DNA of 64,000 nt from an uncultured Fluviicola sp. (lineage in GTDB: Bacteria; Bacteroidota; Bacteroidia; Flavobacteriales_D; Crocinitomicaceae), in contig NZ_CABHOL010000022.1 of NCBI RefSeq assembly GCF_902168135.1, positions 1-64,000 of the forward strand. The letters run 5' to 3'. Below are positions 48,894-57,995 of the stretch, in pieces (within the stretch, counting starts at the first letter, position 1; each line of letters starts with the position of its first letter). The notes beneath the pieces were generated by a model, which saw only the letters and a list, made by a program, of their open reading frames with translations, had not been told where the DNA came from and ran no database searches. Both the position numbers and the translations under genes were made by a program.

Positions 48894-50603
48894 ATGGCTC
48901 AGTATCATATCGCTATCGAACAAGCAAACCAGCAATACATTCAATTCAAAGTAATTTTTGAAAATGTAGCACCGAATACGGTTATTCATTTGCCGAAATG
49001 GAGACCCGGAAGGTATGAACTAGGCAATTTTGCTAAGAATGTCAGAGGTTTTAAAGTTTTCAACGCGGAAGGAAAAGCGGTTGATTTTCGAAAAATTGAT
49101 CTTTCTTCCTGGGAAATTGGTGTTTCTGAGCCAACAACCATTCGAGTAGAGTACAGTTATTATGCCTCCGAATTAAATGCAGGATCAACATACCTCAATA
49201 AGCAGATGTTGTATGTCAACCCGGTGAACTGTTTTATTTACCAGGAAGGAAAAAAAGACGAAGCTTGTGAAGTGATACTCAACATTCCTTCAGATTGGAA
49301 TGTTGCGGGCTCGATGGAAAGAGAAGGAACTGTTTTGAGAGCAGCGGATTTTGACGAGCTTGCCGATTCACCGTTCATTTGTTCGGCAACTTTGCAATAC
49401 AATCAATACGAATCACATGGAACGATCTTCCATTTGTGGTTCCAGGGTGACTGCGCAGTAGATTGGTCACGTTTGATCAAAGATTTCAAAGCATTTACGG
49501 ATAAGCAGATCGAGAAATTCATAGAATTCCCGGTTCCGCATTACCATTTCCTGTTCCACATCCTGCCATACAAAGCGTATCATGGAGTGGAACACCAGAA
49601 ATCAACGGTGATTGCTCTCGGACCAACATATGACGTCTTTGGAGCACTTTATACGGAGCTATTGGGAGTTTCTTCCCATGAATTGTACCATACCTGGAAT
49701 GTGAAAGCCATCCGCCCGATTGAAATGTTCCCTTACGATTATCAAAAAGAGAATTTATCCAAATTGGGGTATCTGTGTGAAGGTGTAACAACATACATGG
49801 GAGATTTGATGCTTTACAAATCAGGTGTATTCACTTTGAATCAATATTTGCATGAATTCACCGGACAGCTTCAAAAGCATTTCGATAATTTCGGCCGTTT
49901 CCATTATTCCGTTGCAGATTCATCTTATGATACCTGGCTGGATGGTTATGTACCGGGTGCACCGGGCCGTAAAGTTTCCATTTATACGGAGGGTTGTTTG
50001 CTGGCATTTGTATGTGATGTAAAAATCCGCGAATACTCTGCAAACAAACATGGTTTGGACGAATTGATGAAGCGCTTGTATTTCAATTTCGCGCTAAATG
50101 GAAAAGGAGTCAGTGAAGAAGATTATTTAGGCTTATTGAAAGAACTGGCTGGTGACGGAACGGAAGAACTGATTAAAGATTATTTCTATGGGACAAGACC
50201 GTTTGAAGCCATTTTGACTGAAGCGCTTGAATCTATCGGGTTGGAACTGACTCATCAACCAAACCAGAAATACTCCGCCGGAAGAGTTGGGTTTAAAGCA
50301 GTGTCTCACGGAGCACATTTCCTGGTAGCGGCAATATATCCGGGATCGCCTGCTGACTTGGCGGGACTCATGATCAATGATGAGATCATCGGTGTGAATG
50401 AATTCAAAGTAAATGGTGATATCGACAATTGGCTGCAGTACCTGGATGATCAGAACAAACGGTTAACAGTGATACGTCAGGGAAAAATACTCGAATTGCC
50501 GTTACCGGAAGTTCAGCGAAGCTTCTATTTGGAATATGGTGTGAGTGTTATTGAAAATCCGAATAATGCTCAGAAAAAAGCATTTGAACATTGGAAAGCT
50601 TAA
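48894..50603 (+). CDS. M61 family (glycyl aminopeptidase-like) peptidase with PDZ domain
   Basis: 569-aa zinc metallopeptidase of family M61. From ATG 48894 the protein starts MAQYHIAIEQ, as in the family; the 11 extra codons of the ORF overlap a promoter element. An N-terminal beta domain (HLPKWRPGRYELGNFAKNV) is followed by the catalytic site HELYHTWNVKAIRP (about residues 262-275) and the third ligand in LCEGVTTYMGDLML. A PDZ domain lies near 465-550 (AIYPGSPADLAGLMINDEIIGVN). No signal peptide is seen, so it is probably cytosolic. It cleaves Gly- or Ala-rich N-termini in known relatives. Transcribed alone. Confidence 0.9.
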   Translation: MAQYHIAIEQANQQYIQFKVIFENVAPNTVIHLPKWRPGRYELGNFAKNVRGFKVFNAEGKAVDFRKIDLSSWEIGVSEPTTIRVEYSYYASELNAGSTYLNKQMLYVNPVNCFIYQEGKKDEACEVILNIPSDWNVAGSMEREGTVLRAADFDELADSPFICSATLQYNQYESHGTIFHLWFQGDCAVDWSRLIKDFKAFTDKQIEKFIEFPVPHYHFLFHILPYKAYHGVEHQKSTVIALGPTYDVFGALYTELLGVSSHELYHTWNVKAIRPIEMFPYDYQKENLSKLGYLCEGVTTYMGDLMLYKSGVFTLNQYLHEFTGQLQKHFDNFGRFHYSVADSSYDTWLDGYVPGAPGRKVSIYTEGCLLAFVCDVKIREYSANKHGLDELMKRLYFNFALNGKGVSEEDYLGLLKELAGDGTEELIKDYFYGTRPFEAILTEALESIGLELTHQPNQKYSAGRVGFKAVSHGAHFLVAAIYPGSPADLAGLMINDEIIGVNEFKVNGDIDNWLQYLDDQNKRLTVIRQGKILELPLPEVQRSFYLEYGVSVIENPNNAQKKAFEHWKA

Positions 50604-50763
50604 GAGCGAAGTTTTCAAAATCAGGTGAATAAATTTTCTGTCTGAAAGGTAATCTCGCAAAGTTGCTGAGCTTCGTGTTTTCTGAATTTTTCCGCGATTA
50701 AAACGCTTACCAATTAGTTGCCGGCGAATATAAATTCCGCCCGATTAAGGGATTTCTATTGAT

Positions 50764-50771
50764 TAGTTTTG
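50764..50771 (+). promoter_or_regulatory. -7 element for the unknown secreted protein
   Basis: TAGTTTTG, 16 bases before the ATG at 50788. Confidence 0.55.
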
Positions 50772-50787
50772 TCAAAAATTTTACAAA

Positions 50788-51747
50788 ATGATCAATCAAA
50801 ATGGCTTTAAAATAGCACTAATAGGTGCTGTTCTTATTTTTTCGAATTCAGTAAGCGCACAATTCAAATTTTCAAGAGTCAATGTAGCTGACGGTGTTAA
50901 AACGGTAGTAAAATCGGGCGATAAAGTTGATCTGCGTATCAGTCCGGCAGGTAATGTTGAGCAAAACTTCGTAGTTGATTTGGATCTTGCAGCATTTAAG
51001 AAAGCATATAAGTATGATGTGATAATCGTTTCTTATTTGCGTAATGACAAGGCTAACTTTTCATACATCCATGAACTGGAGTCGGTACTTAACACGAAAA
51101 AATATGCGGGAAAGGGGATAGTACCTGTTTATGCGTACGACAATAAAAAATTCAAAGAAACAGATTACAGAACACTTGCAAAGGATTTGATCGAATACGA
51201 AGGTCCAACACCTGTTTCACGAAAAATTGCTGTATATGGTAGTTTTATCACGGGTGAAGAAGGATATTTTGATGCAAATGACATGTACCAGTTCAGAAAT
51301 AAGTATTCCGAAGGAGAACTTCTCGGTTTTATTGAGTTGAATACTATTTACAACAAGAAACAAATTGACGATTACAACGCTAAGAAAAAGGGTCAGGAGT
51401 ATGCAGATGCAGAAAGGCACGTTCAAAATTTGCAATACAATTTCAAAAGAAATGTATTGGAAAATGTGAATCAATACTTAGCTCCGGTTGTCGCAACTCC
51501 GATTTACGGGGCATTGGCAGATGGTTTGACAGAAGTTTGGGATTGGAAGGTAAAAGCAACCGAAGCTATTAAATCTCCTGAGAATGCAGATAAATACATT
51601 GCCGCGGTTGCAGAATTAGATAAAGACTATGAATTGCTGCAGACAATCGCTTCCAAGGATAAAAATATCCTAAAGACTTTGAATAAAGAAATTAAGACGA
51701 AGAAAACAACCCAGGAAAAGTGGGATTATCTCCAGACGAATAAATAG
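50788..51747 (+). CDS. Secreted protein of unknown function
   Basis: 319-aa protein with a signal peptide (FKIALIGAVLIFSNSVSAQ) and no sorting domain or lipobox, so probably periplasmic. The N-terminal half is beta-rich (FVVDLDLAAFKKAYKYDVIIVSYL). The C-terminal half is charged and helical (YNAKKKGQEYADAERHVQNLQYNFKRN, LNKEIKTKKTTQEKWDYL) and may form a coiled coil. I do not recognise a family. It is a single gene ending at a palindromic terminator and convergent with the type B T9SS gene. Confidence 0.75.
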   Translation: MINQNGFKIALIGAVLIFSNSVSAQFKFSRVNVADGVKTVVKSGDKVDLRISPAGNVEQNFVVDLDLAAFKKAYKYDVIIVSYLRNDKANFSYIHELESVLNTKKYAGKGIVPVYAYDNKKFKETDYRTLAKDLIEYEGPTPVSRKIAVYGSFITGEEGYFDANDMYQFRNKYSEGELLGFIELNTIYNKKQIDDYNAKKKGQEYADAERHVQNLQYNFKRNVLENVNQYLAPVVATPIYGALADGLTEVWDWKVKATEAIKSPENADKYIAAVAELDKDYELLQTIASKDKNILKTLNKEIKTKKTTQEKWDYLQTNK

Positions 51748-51769
51748 TTAATGATATCAAAAAATGTGC

Positions 51770-51802
51770 AGGGACGCGAAGCTTCGCGTCCCTTCCTGTT
51801 TT
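51770..51802 (+). terminator. Palindromic repeat acting as terminator
   Basis: AGGGACGCGAAGCTTCGCGTCCCT is a perfect 24-bp palindrome followed after CCTG by six T's. It shares the GGGACGCGA core with the element at 60702 and sits between convergent genes. Confidence 0.8.
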
Positions 51803-51816
51803 TTATAATAGATACT

Positions 51817-54800
51817 CTATCTCAATAAATGAATATGTCCGGTTTTCGTGTTTTTCTTGTCATTTCCGGATGATTTGAAGCGAACAGTCCAGGTATAAAT
51901 TCCGGCAGTGCATAGTTCACCGTTATAGGTTCCGTCCCAGCCATACTGTGTATCGTTGGATTCAAATAAAGTTTCTCCCCAGCGGTTGTAAATAGTCAGG
52001 GTGTAATTATACGGATCAAACCCTGAAGTAAATACCGGTGCGAATACGTTGTTGAATTCATCTCCGTCAGGTGTAAATGTGTTCGGAACATAGTAAACCA
52101 GCTCTTCCTGGATTGTTACGGAAAGTCTGGCTGTATCCGGACAGTTTCCGGCATTGTTTGCAACAAGTGTAATCACATAATTTCCGGCTTCTTCGGTATA
52201 AGTGTGGCTTGGGTTGAACAAATTGCTGGTAGCTCCGTCGCCAAAATCCCATGAATAAGCCGAAGCGTTAGAGGAAGTGTTGAATGTGTGGAATTCAGGA
52301 TTCATCAAACCATGAACCGGATTATTGACTGAAAACTGGGCATCAGCATTCGGTAAGGCACAAATGAAACCTGGAAAAGATGTTGTAGTCGAGCATCCTG
52401 ACTGGCTGGTAGAAGTAACAGTGATATCATAGCATCCTGCACCATTGAATGTGTGAGTGACACTATCCGGCTGATTTGAATTCGAAGAACCGTCACCAAA
52501 ATTCCATGTCACTGAACCTGATGGTATGCTTTCATCAATAATAGAAGCAGTAAAAGGTGCACAGCCGGTGGATTGCTGCGTAGAAATCTGGACTACAGGC
52601 ATTGGATTTACTACAATGGTTGTTGTTCCGGGGGTGGCACATCCTCCGCTAACAGTATAACTGATCGTGTGAGAACCAGCTCCCGCTTGCGAAGGTGAGA
52701 ATTCACCCGTGCCTGCATTCACAATTCCATTACCAGCCCATGTTCCTCCGGCAATACTTGCGTAAAGAATCTCATTTGTTCCAGCTTCACAGAAAGGGCC
52801 GGCAGCTGTTATAACAGGTACTTGACCGGAATTCACAATCACGTTGGTTGTTGCGGATGAGGTACAACCGTTTAATGTTGTTGTAACGGTATAGGTTCCG
52901 CCCGCACTAATGGTGGCTGTATTAGAAACATTTTGTGTGTTGGCACTGAATCCGTTCGGACCTGACCAGCTGTAGCTTGTTCCCGGAAGGCTTGTTGCCT
53001 GCAACTGCATCGTACTTCCTTCACATAAAGGACCGTTATTCGTAGCCGTAACTGTTGGTACCGGGTTGACGGTTAAAGTCATACTTGCGTTTGCAGAACA
53101 AGATCCTGTGGTTCCTGTAACGGTATAGGTTGTTGTAACCGTTGGATTTGCGGTGACAGTTGTTCCTGTGGTTGATGATAACCCTGCAGACGGACTCCAA
53201 CTGTAATTCGTCGCTCCGGAAGCAGTTAAGGTTGTGGACGCACCGTTGCAGATACTAGTGTTAGGAGATACTGAAACGACAACGGGAGTAACTGTAACGG
53301 TTACAGGTAAAGATGCCGTACAGCTTCCACTGGTTCCGGAAACCGTGTAAGTGGTAGTCGTTGTGGGGTTTGCAGTAACAGATGCACCGGTTGTTGAGGA
53401 TAAACCTGTGGACGGTGACCAGGAATAATTCGTTGCCCCACCTGCCGTCAAAATGGTTGAACCACCATTACAGATACTTGCATTCGGAGATACGGTTAAT
53501 GCAAGCGGGGTCACAGTAACGGTAACGGTTTGTGTCGAAGAACAACTTCCATTCGTTCCTGTAACGGTATAAGTTGTTGTCGTAGCCGGGCTCGCAGTTA
53601 CACTTGCTCCTGTTGAAGCCGATAACCCGGTTGCAGGTGACCAGGAATAATTTGTTGCACCACTCGCAGTGAGTGTGGTGGACGCACCGTTGCAAATACT
53701 TGCGTTGGGAGAAACAGTAAGGTTCAAAGGAGTAACGGTAACAGTTGTTGTTGCAGTTGCTGAACAGGAACCGTTAGTTCCGGTTACGGTATAAGTGGTC
53801 GTTGTTGTCGGATTTGCCGTAACCGTTGCACCTGTTGCAGCAGACAAACCGGTTGTGGGCGACCAGGTATAATTCGTTGCGCCGCTGGCCGTTAAAGTCG
53901 TGGAAGCTCCCGAACAAATCGTAGTACTTGGGGTTACGCCCACAGTTAACGGAGCAACCGTAACTGTAACTGTAGCATTACTCGTACAGCCAGCAGTTGT
54001 TCCTGTTACAGTATAAGTTGTAGTTGTTGCCGGACTTGCCGTTACTGTGGCACCGGTAGTTGAAGACAAACCTGTTGACGGTGACCAGGTGTAAGTTCCT
54101 GCACCGCTTGCAGTAAGGGTTGCACTTCCTCCGGTACAAATGGTTTGGGCGGCAGGTGGAGTAACTGTAGCGCTATTTACGGTAATAGTTGTAGAGGATG
54201 ATGCATTACAAGGAGCAACTCCTACGGAATAGTTAATGGTATGTGTTCCGATTCCGGCTGAAGCAGGGTTAAATACTCCGCTGGAAGAAACTCCCGGTCC
54301 TGACCAGGTTCCTCCCATATCTGCGGCAATTAACTGGGTTGTTCCGGAAGTCACACAAAACGGTCCTGCAGGTGTAATTGCAGGGTTTGGCGGGCCTGAT
54401 TGAGCACCGGTTGGACTCAGTGATAGTGTGAAATTGCTGGAACTTCCGCTCCAGTTCTCAACAAGGATCATGATTTCCTGACCGGCAGTAACCATCGGTG
54501 CCGGTACAGATGCACTGCACGGAAAAGAAGTTCCGAATTGGTTACAGCCGCTTGATGAACTGGCATAATTACAGCCTATCTCATTGATTGGGTTTTGAAT
54601 GGCTGTACAAGGAGATTGTCCGTTTGGAATATTGAAAACAGCCACATCCAGGAAACCTGAATTGGAGTTTCCGTCAATAAGCATGTTTAAAGGACCGGAT
54701 GTTGTAATGTGCAGAATGATGTATCCCATATTCGGTCCGAAGAAATCGAGACAGGAACTCACAACCGGTCCCGGATTAACAAAGGTAAATGGACCTGCGG

Positions 54801-54933
54801 TTCCCGAAGCACAAATAGATGTATTGGTGTTACACTGTGCATTTGCGGATTGAGTTCCGGTTGTTAGAAGGAAAAAAATAAAAAAGGAAAAAGGGAAGAG
54901 GAGAGTAACGAGTAGTGATTTAATGTATTTCAT
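51817..54933 (-). CDS. 1038-aa T9SS type B secreted protein with Ig-like repeats and PKD domains
   Basis: Surface protein related in plan to that at 12365-17032. ATG 54933 (MKYIKSLLVTLLFPFSFFIFFLLTTGTQSANAQ) gives the signal peptide; the track start at 54948 is a TTG. An N-terminal domain (about 40-200) looks like those of other gliding-motility-associated secreted proteins. Five Ig-like repeats of about 72 residues follow (SICNGASTTLTASGATNYSWSP...TTTTYTVTG). After these come further Ig-like units, two PKD domains (VTWNFGDGSSNSNQPDSVTHTF; YSWDFGDGATSNLFNPSHTY) and the type B sorting domain (YYVPNTFTPDGDEFNNVF...YNRWGETLFES). It overlaps the upstream small gene by 14 bp and is probably translated by coupling. 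Likely adhesin or matrix protein. Confidence 0.88.
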   Translation of the reverse strand: MKYIKSLLVTLLFPFSFFIFFLLTTGTQSANAQCNTNTSICASGTAGPFTFVNPGPVVSSCLDFFGPNMGYIILHITTSGPLNMLIDGNSNSGFLDVAVFNIPNGQSPCTAIQNPINEIGCNYASSSSGCNQFGTSFPCSASVPAPMVTAGQEIMILVENWSGSSSNFTLSLSPTGAQSGPPNPAITPAGPFCVTSGTTQLIAADMGGTWSGPGVSSSGVFNPASAGIGTHTINYSVGVAPCNASSSTTITVNSATVTPPAAQTICTGGSATLTASGAGTYTWSPSTGLSSTTGATVTASPATTTTYTVTGTTAGCTSNATVTVTVAPLTVGVTPSTTICSGASTTLTASGATNYTWSPTTGLSAATGATVTANPTTTTTYTVTGTNGSCSATATTTVTVTPLNLTVSPNASICNGASTTLTASGATNYSWSPATGLSASTGASVTASPATTTTYTVTGTNGSCSSTQTVTVTVTPLALTVSPNASICNGGSTILTAGGATNYSWSPSTGLSSTTGASVTANPTTTTTYTVSGTSGSCTASLPVTVTVTPVVVSVSPNTSICNGASTTLTASGATNYSWSPSAGLSSTTGTTVTANPTVTTTYTVTGTTGSCSANASMTLTVNPVPTVTATNNGPLCEGSTMQLQATSLPGTSYSWSGPNGFSANTQNVSNTATISAGGTYTVTTTLNGCTSSATTNVIVNSGQVPVITAAGPFCEAGTNEILYASIAGGTWAGNGIVNAGTGEFSPSQAGAGSHTISYTVSGGCATPGTTTIVVNPMPVVQISTQQSTGCAPFTASIIDESIPSGSVTWNFGDGSSNSNQPDSVTHTFNGAGCYDITVTSTSQSGCSTTTSFPGFICALPNADAQFSVNNPVHGLMNPEFHTFNTSSNASAYSWDFGDGATSNLFNPSHTYTEEAGNYVITLVANNAGNCPDTARLSVTIQEELVYYVPNTFTPDGDEFNNVFAPVFTSGFDPYNYTLTIYNRWGETLFESNDTQYGWDGTYNGELCTAGIYTWTVRFKSSGNDKKNTKTGHIHLLR
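53065..54150 (-). repeat. Five tandem coding repeats of about 216 bp
   Basis: Each unit encodes an Ig-like domain with the pattern SICNGASTTLTASGATNYSWSP. The units are alike at DNA level. The period matches that of the repeats at 14066-15795, but the sequences differ. Confidence 0.75.
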
Positions 54934-55354
54934 AGCCGTTGTATCCAAAATGTGAAACTAATTCGTTGATGATTACAGGTGTAAGCTGCTCATTGCAGTT
55001 GATGCGCACGGAAGTGAAGTCATCACTGAAATCAATGACATTTACATAGGAGTAGTGCGATTTTAAACGAAGATTTACCTTTTCTTCTCTTTGAGAATCA
55101 CCTAACGGACGGTAAGAAACAAAAGTGAAAGTAAAATTGTCCGGTTGATGTATGATACATGAAGGGTTATTTCCCGATTGATGAAGCAGCATGTCAACTT
55201 CAGAAGTAGACTGACCATTGGAGATCAATTGGGAACGAACCGAGTTCAAAGAATCAACGACGGATTGAGTTTGACCGAATGTTATAGTTGAAAAAACCAT
55301 AAGCGAAACGGAAAGAACATAGCGCAGCAGCTCTGCTTTAGTGTAGTAATACAT
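54920..55354 (-). CDS. Small secreted protein upstream of the type B T9SS gene
   Basis: 144-aa protein with a signal peptide (LLRYVLSVSLMVFSTITFGQ) and no known domain. The mature part has two predicted helices (VVDSLNSVRSQLISNGQSTSEVDMLL) and then beta strands (DNFTFTFVSYRPLG, NVIDFSDDFTSVRINC). Its last codons (GYEIH-stop) contain the ATG of the large type B protein, a 14-bp overlap, so the two are almost certainly co-expressed. It might be a chaperone, partner or accessory of that protein; this is inferred only from position. Confidence 0.75.
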   Translation of the reverse strand: MYYYTKAELLRYVLSVSLMVFSTITFGQTQSVVDSLNSVRSQLISNGQSTSEVDMLLHQSGNNPSCIIHQPDNFTFTFVSYRPLGDSQREEKVNLRLKSHYSYVNVIDFSDDFTSVRINCNEQLTPVIINELVSHFGYNGYEIH

Positions 55355-55421
55355 TATAAATTAGTTTCGTGTTCGAATATAGAACGAAACAATTGATTAG
55401 TGGTTGCCTAAATTGTTAATT

Positions 55422-55451
55422 AAAAAAGCGTGTTATTGTTAACACGCTTTT
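55422..55451 (-). terminator. Rho-independent terminator of the TonB receptor gene
   Basis: AAAAGCGTGTTA - TTGT - TAACACGCTTTT is a perfect 12-bp inverted repeat with A/T tails, working in either direction. It lies 12 bp after the receptor stop codon. Confidence 0.85.
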
Positions 55452-55462
55452 CGAAAATAAGG

Positions 55463-57805
55463 TTAGAATTTATAACTGACCCCTAAACTCGGAAGGAAAG
55501 GGAATTGATAGATCTTTGAATTGGTAACACGGTTTACATAGAAAATATTCTTTCTGTTGTATGCATTGGTTACTGCGGCAATGATTTCAAGCTCTGTTTT
55601 GTTTTTGAACTTAAACTGCTTTTTCACGGTGATATCTAATCGGTGATAAGTTGGAAGCCTTTTGGAGTTGAATTCTCCTAATAATACTCCAACACTGTTT
55701 GAGTTGCTTGTTGTGAAATCCGTTGTTACTCCATCTGTGAAAGATTCTGTTTGGTAATACCCTGAAGTTGGAGTGAATGGAAGTCCGGAACCAAAATTCC
55801 AGCGTACATTCAATTCCAGGTCTTTTTTCTTGCCGAAAGCATAAGATGCAACAAGGTTTACGTTGTGTCTTCTGTCAAATACCGGTGCATAAGTAACGAA
55901 TCCATCCCATCTGGTTGATTTACCGTAGGAATAAACTCCCCACAAGAACAATCTGTTCAATGTGTATTTCAGTAATACATCAACACCGTATGATTTTCCG
56001 CTTTCAATCAGGAAGTCCTTTTTGTAAACATCGTCTTCTTTCGAGAAATCAGAAATGTCTTCGTACAGTTTATTCACATTGATGTTACTTAACTGAGGGA
56101 AATATTTAAAATACCCTTCGATGTTCAGCATCAGGTTTTTAGCCAGGTCAAATTCCGTTCCTGCAATAGCATGCCAGGAATATTGGATTCCGTTTTTAGG
56201 ATTTTTCTCTTTTCCGCTTTCTGTAATGAAGTTTTGCTGAACGTTAGACGGAGCACTTAAGAGACCGTTAAACAAGTTCACGATATCCCTGTCTGAAGAA
56301 GCTGTTGTAAAGTTTTGTGAGTAACGTCCTCCGGATAATTTCACGCGGAAGAAATCAGTTGCGTTGTATTTAATACCCAAACGCGGTTCTAAGGAAATGG
56401 TGCTCAGACTCGCATAAGCCTGAACTCGTAATCCCGGTTGAACAACAAAGCGTTTGGTAACAAACTTATAGTTTGCATAAGCTCCGATCTCCACAGTGTT
56501 GTTTTCATCCTGGATTTTAGAAGCGATTTCATTATAAGTTAAGTAATCCGTTTTGAAGATATTGATCCCGATACCATAATCGATCTGGCCTTCGTTTTTC
56601 AGGAAGTAAGAGAAATCAAACCCAAGATCTGTTCCGAAAATGGAGCTGGTACGAGGTTGTGTACCTACTTCATTAAAGTTGGTTTTGTAGCTTGATGCTG
56701 TTAAATGTCCTTTGATAAAAGTTTTACCACCTCCCGGTAATAGAATCCATGATAATCCTCCTCCGGCCTGCTGGAAATCCAAAGCAGCAGATTCGTTGTA
56801 ATTTACTTTGTCTGTATTGCTGAATCCGAACACAGAAACTTTAGATCCCTGGCCTGTTGCGAAAGTCAGTTTTCCGTATAAGTCTGTAAAGTTGTATGGC
56901 AATCCGTTTCCGCTATTTACTCCACGGTATAAATCTTTGGAAGTATAATCCAGCAAGGAATGTTTTGCAGAGAAAATAAAAGATCCGGCTCCCGGTCTTC
57001 CTTCTTTGGCGCGGTACATTGGCCCTTCTACAACCAGTTTTGCAAGGAATGGAGATACGGAAACTTTTCCACCGAAATTCTTTTTATTTCCGTCACGGTA
57101 AGTAATATCCATAACAGATGAAATTCTTCCACCGTATTTTGAATCGAATCCTCCGGTATAAATGTCTACGTTCTTAACGAGTTCTGTCTCAAAAATAGAG
57201 AAGAAACCAATGGAGTGGAAAGGATTGTAAATAGTCATACCATCCAGTAATATTTTGTTTTGGATAGGCGTTCCACCCCGAACGTATAATTGTCCTCCCT
57301 GGTCACCTGTTGTAACAACTCCGGGAGTTACAGAGAAAGCAGCCGTAATATCATTTTCAGCCCCTACAGACGGGATTCTTTCCAATCCTTTCTTGTCTAA
57401 TTTGATTACAGACATCAGGACTTCTGTGGTTTTTGCTTTTGTTTCGGCAGAGATTTCAACCTCACCGATATCTGTCGCATCTTCTTCCAATAATTCAATT
57501 CTTAACTCGGTAATACCTCCTTTGGTGCTTACGACAATCTCTTTATTGTATTCTTTAAAGTCTGCCGATTGTACTTTTAAAAGATAAGTACCGATCGGAA
57601 CTTTAGGAATACTGAAGAAACCATTTACATCAGCGGCCGCCCCCAGGATAGACTGTGTCTTTTCAGTAGGGATCAATATTACTTTTTCAAACGGTACAAC
57701 TTCACTGTTTACGTTGTTGAATAAAAACCCGCGAACGGTATGGTCCTGGGAAAAAGAAATGATTGAAACGGTTAAGAATGCAAATAAGGAGAGTATTTGT
57801 TTCAT
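55463..57805 (-). CDS. TonB-dependent receptor with carboxypeptidase-regulatory-like domain
   Basis: 780-aa outer-membrane receptor. A signal peptide (MKQILSLFAFLTVSIISFSQ) precedes a carboxypeptidase-regulatory-like domain (about 22-105; HTVRGFLFNNVNSEVVPFEKVIL). The plug follows (about 125-230; IPSVGAENDITAAFSVTPGVV, GQLYVRGGTPIQNKILLDGM), and then a barrel ends in LPSLGVSYKF with a terminal Phe. No ligand-defining neighbour is present; the gene is monocistronic between its own promoter and terminator. Substrate could be a siderophore, vitamin or peptide. Confidence 0.9.
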   Translation of the reverse strand: MKQILSLFAFLTVSIISFSQDHTVRGFLFNNVNSEVVPFEKVILIPTEKTQSILGAAADVNGFFSIPKVPIGTYLLKVQSADFKEYNKEIVVSTKGGITELRIELLEEDATDIGEVEISAETKAKTTEVLMSVIKLDKKGLERIPSVGAENDITAAFSVTPGVVTTGDQGGQLYVRGGTPIQNKILLDGMTIYNPFHSIGFFSIFETELVKNVDIYTGGFDSKYGGRISSVMDITYRDGNKKNFGGKVSVSPFLAKLVVEGPMYRAKEGRPGAGSFIFSAKHSLLDYTSKDLYRGVNSGNGLPYNFTDLYGKLTFATGQGSKVSVFGFSNTDKVNYNESAALDFQQAGGGLSWILLPGGGKTFIKGHLTASSYKTNFNEVGTQPRTSSIFGTDLGFDFSYFLKNEGQIDYGIGINIFKTDYLTYNEIASKIQDENNTVEIGAYANYKFVTKRFVVQPGLRVQAYASLSTISLEPRLGIKYNATDFFRVKLSGGRYSQNFTTASSDRDIVNLFNGLLSAPSNVQQNFITESGKEKNPKNGIQYSWHAIAGTEFDLAKNLMLNIEGYFKYFPQLSNINVNKLYEDISDFSKEDDVYKKDFLIESGKSYGVDVLLKYTLNRLFLWGVYSYGKSTRWDGFVTYAPVFDRRHNVNLVASYAFGKKKDLELNVRWNFGSGLPFTPTSGYYQTESFTDGVTTDFTTSNSNSVGVLLGEFNSKRLPTYHRLDITVKKQFKFKNKTELEIIAAVTNAYNRKNIFYVNRVTNSKIYQFPFLPSLGVSYKF

Positions 57806-57834
57806 ATGTTTTATCCTGATTTTAAAGAAGTTTC

Positions 57835-57842
57835 CGAAGTTA
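57835..57842 (-). promoter_or_regulatory. Variant -7 element for the TonB receptor
   Basis: TAACTTCG on the minus strand, 29 bases before the ATG at 57805; identical to the element before the FkbM gene. Confidence 0.4.
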
Positions 57843-57995
57843 CATAATTAACACTAATTAACGAGTGAAAATTCCGAAAAATGATTAAACGTGCAGATTA
57901 TTGATTAAACGGCTTTTAAATCAAATTATCAATGATGATGCTTCAATTATCAAGATGGTTTCTTGCTTGATAATTGATAACTTGATCATTAATAA

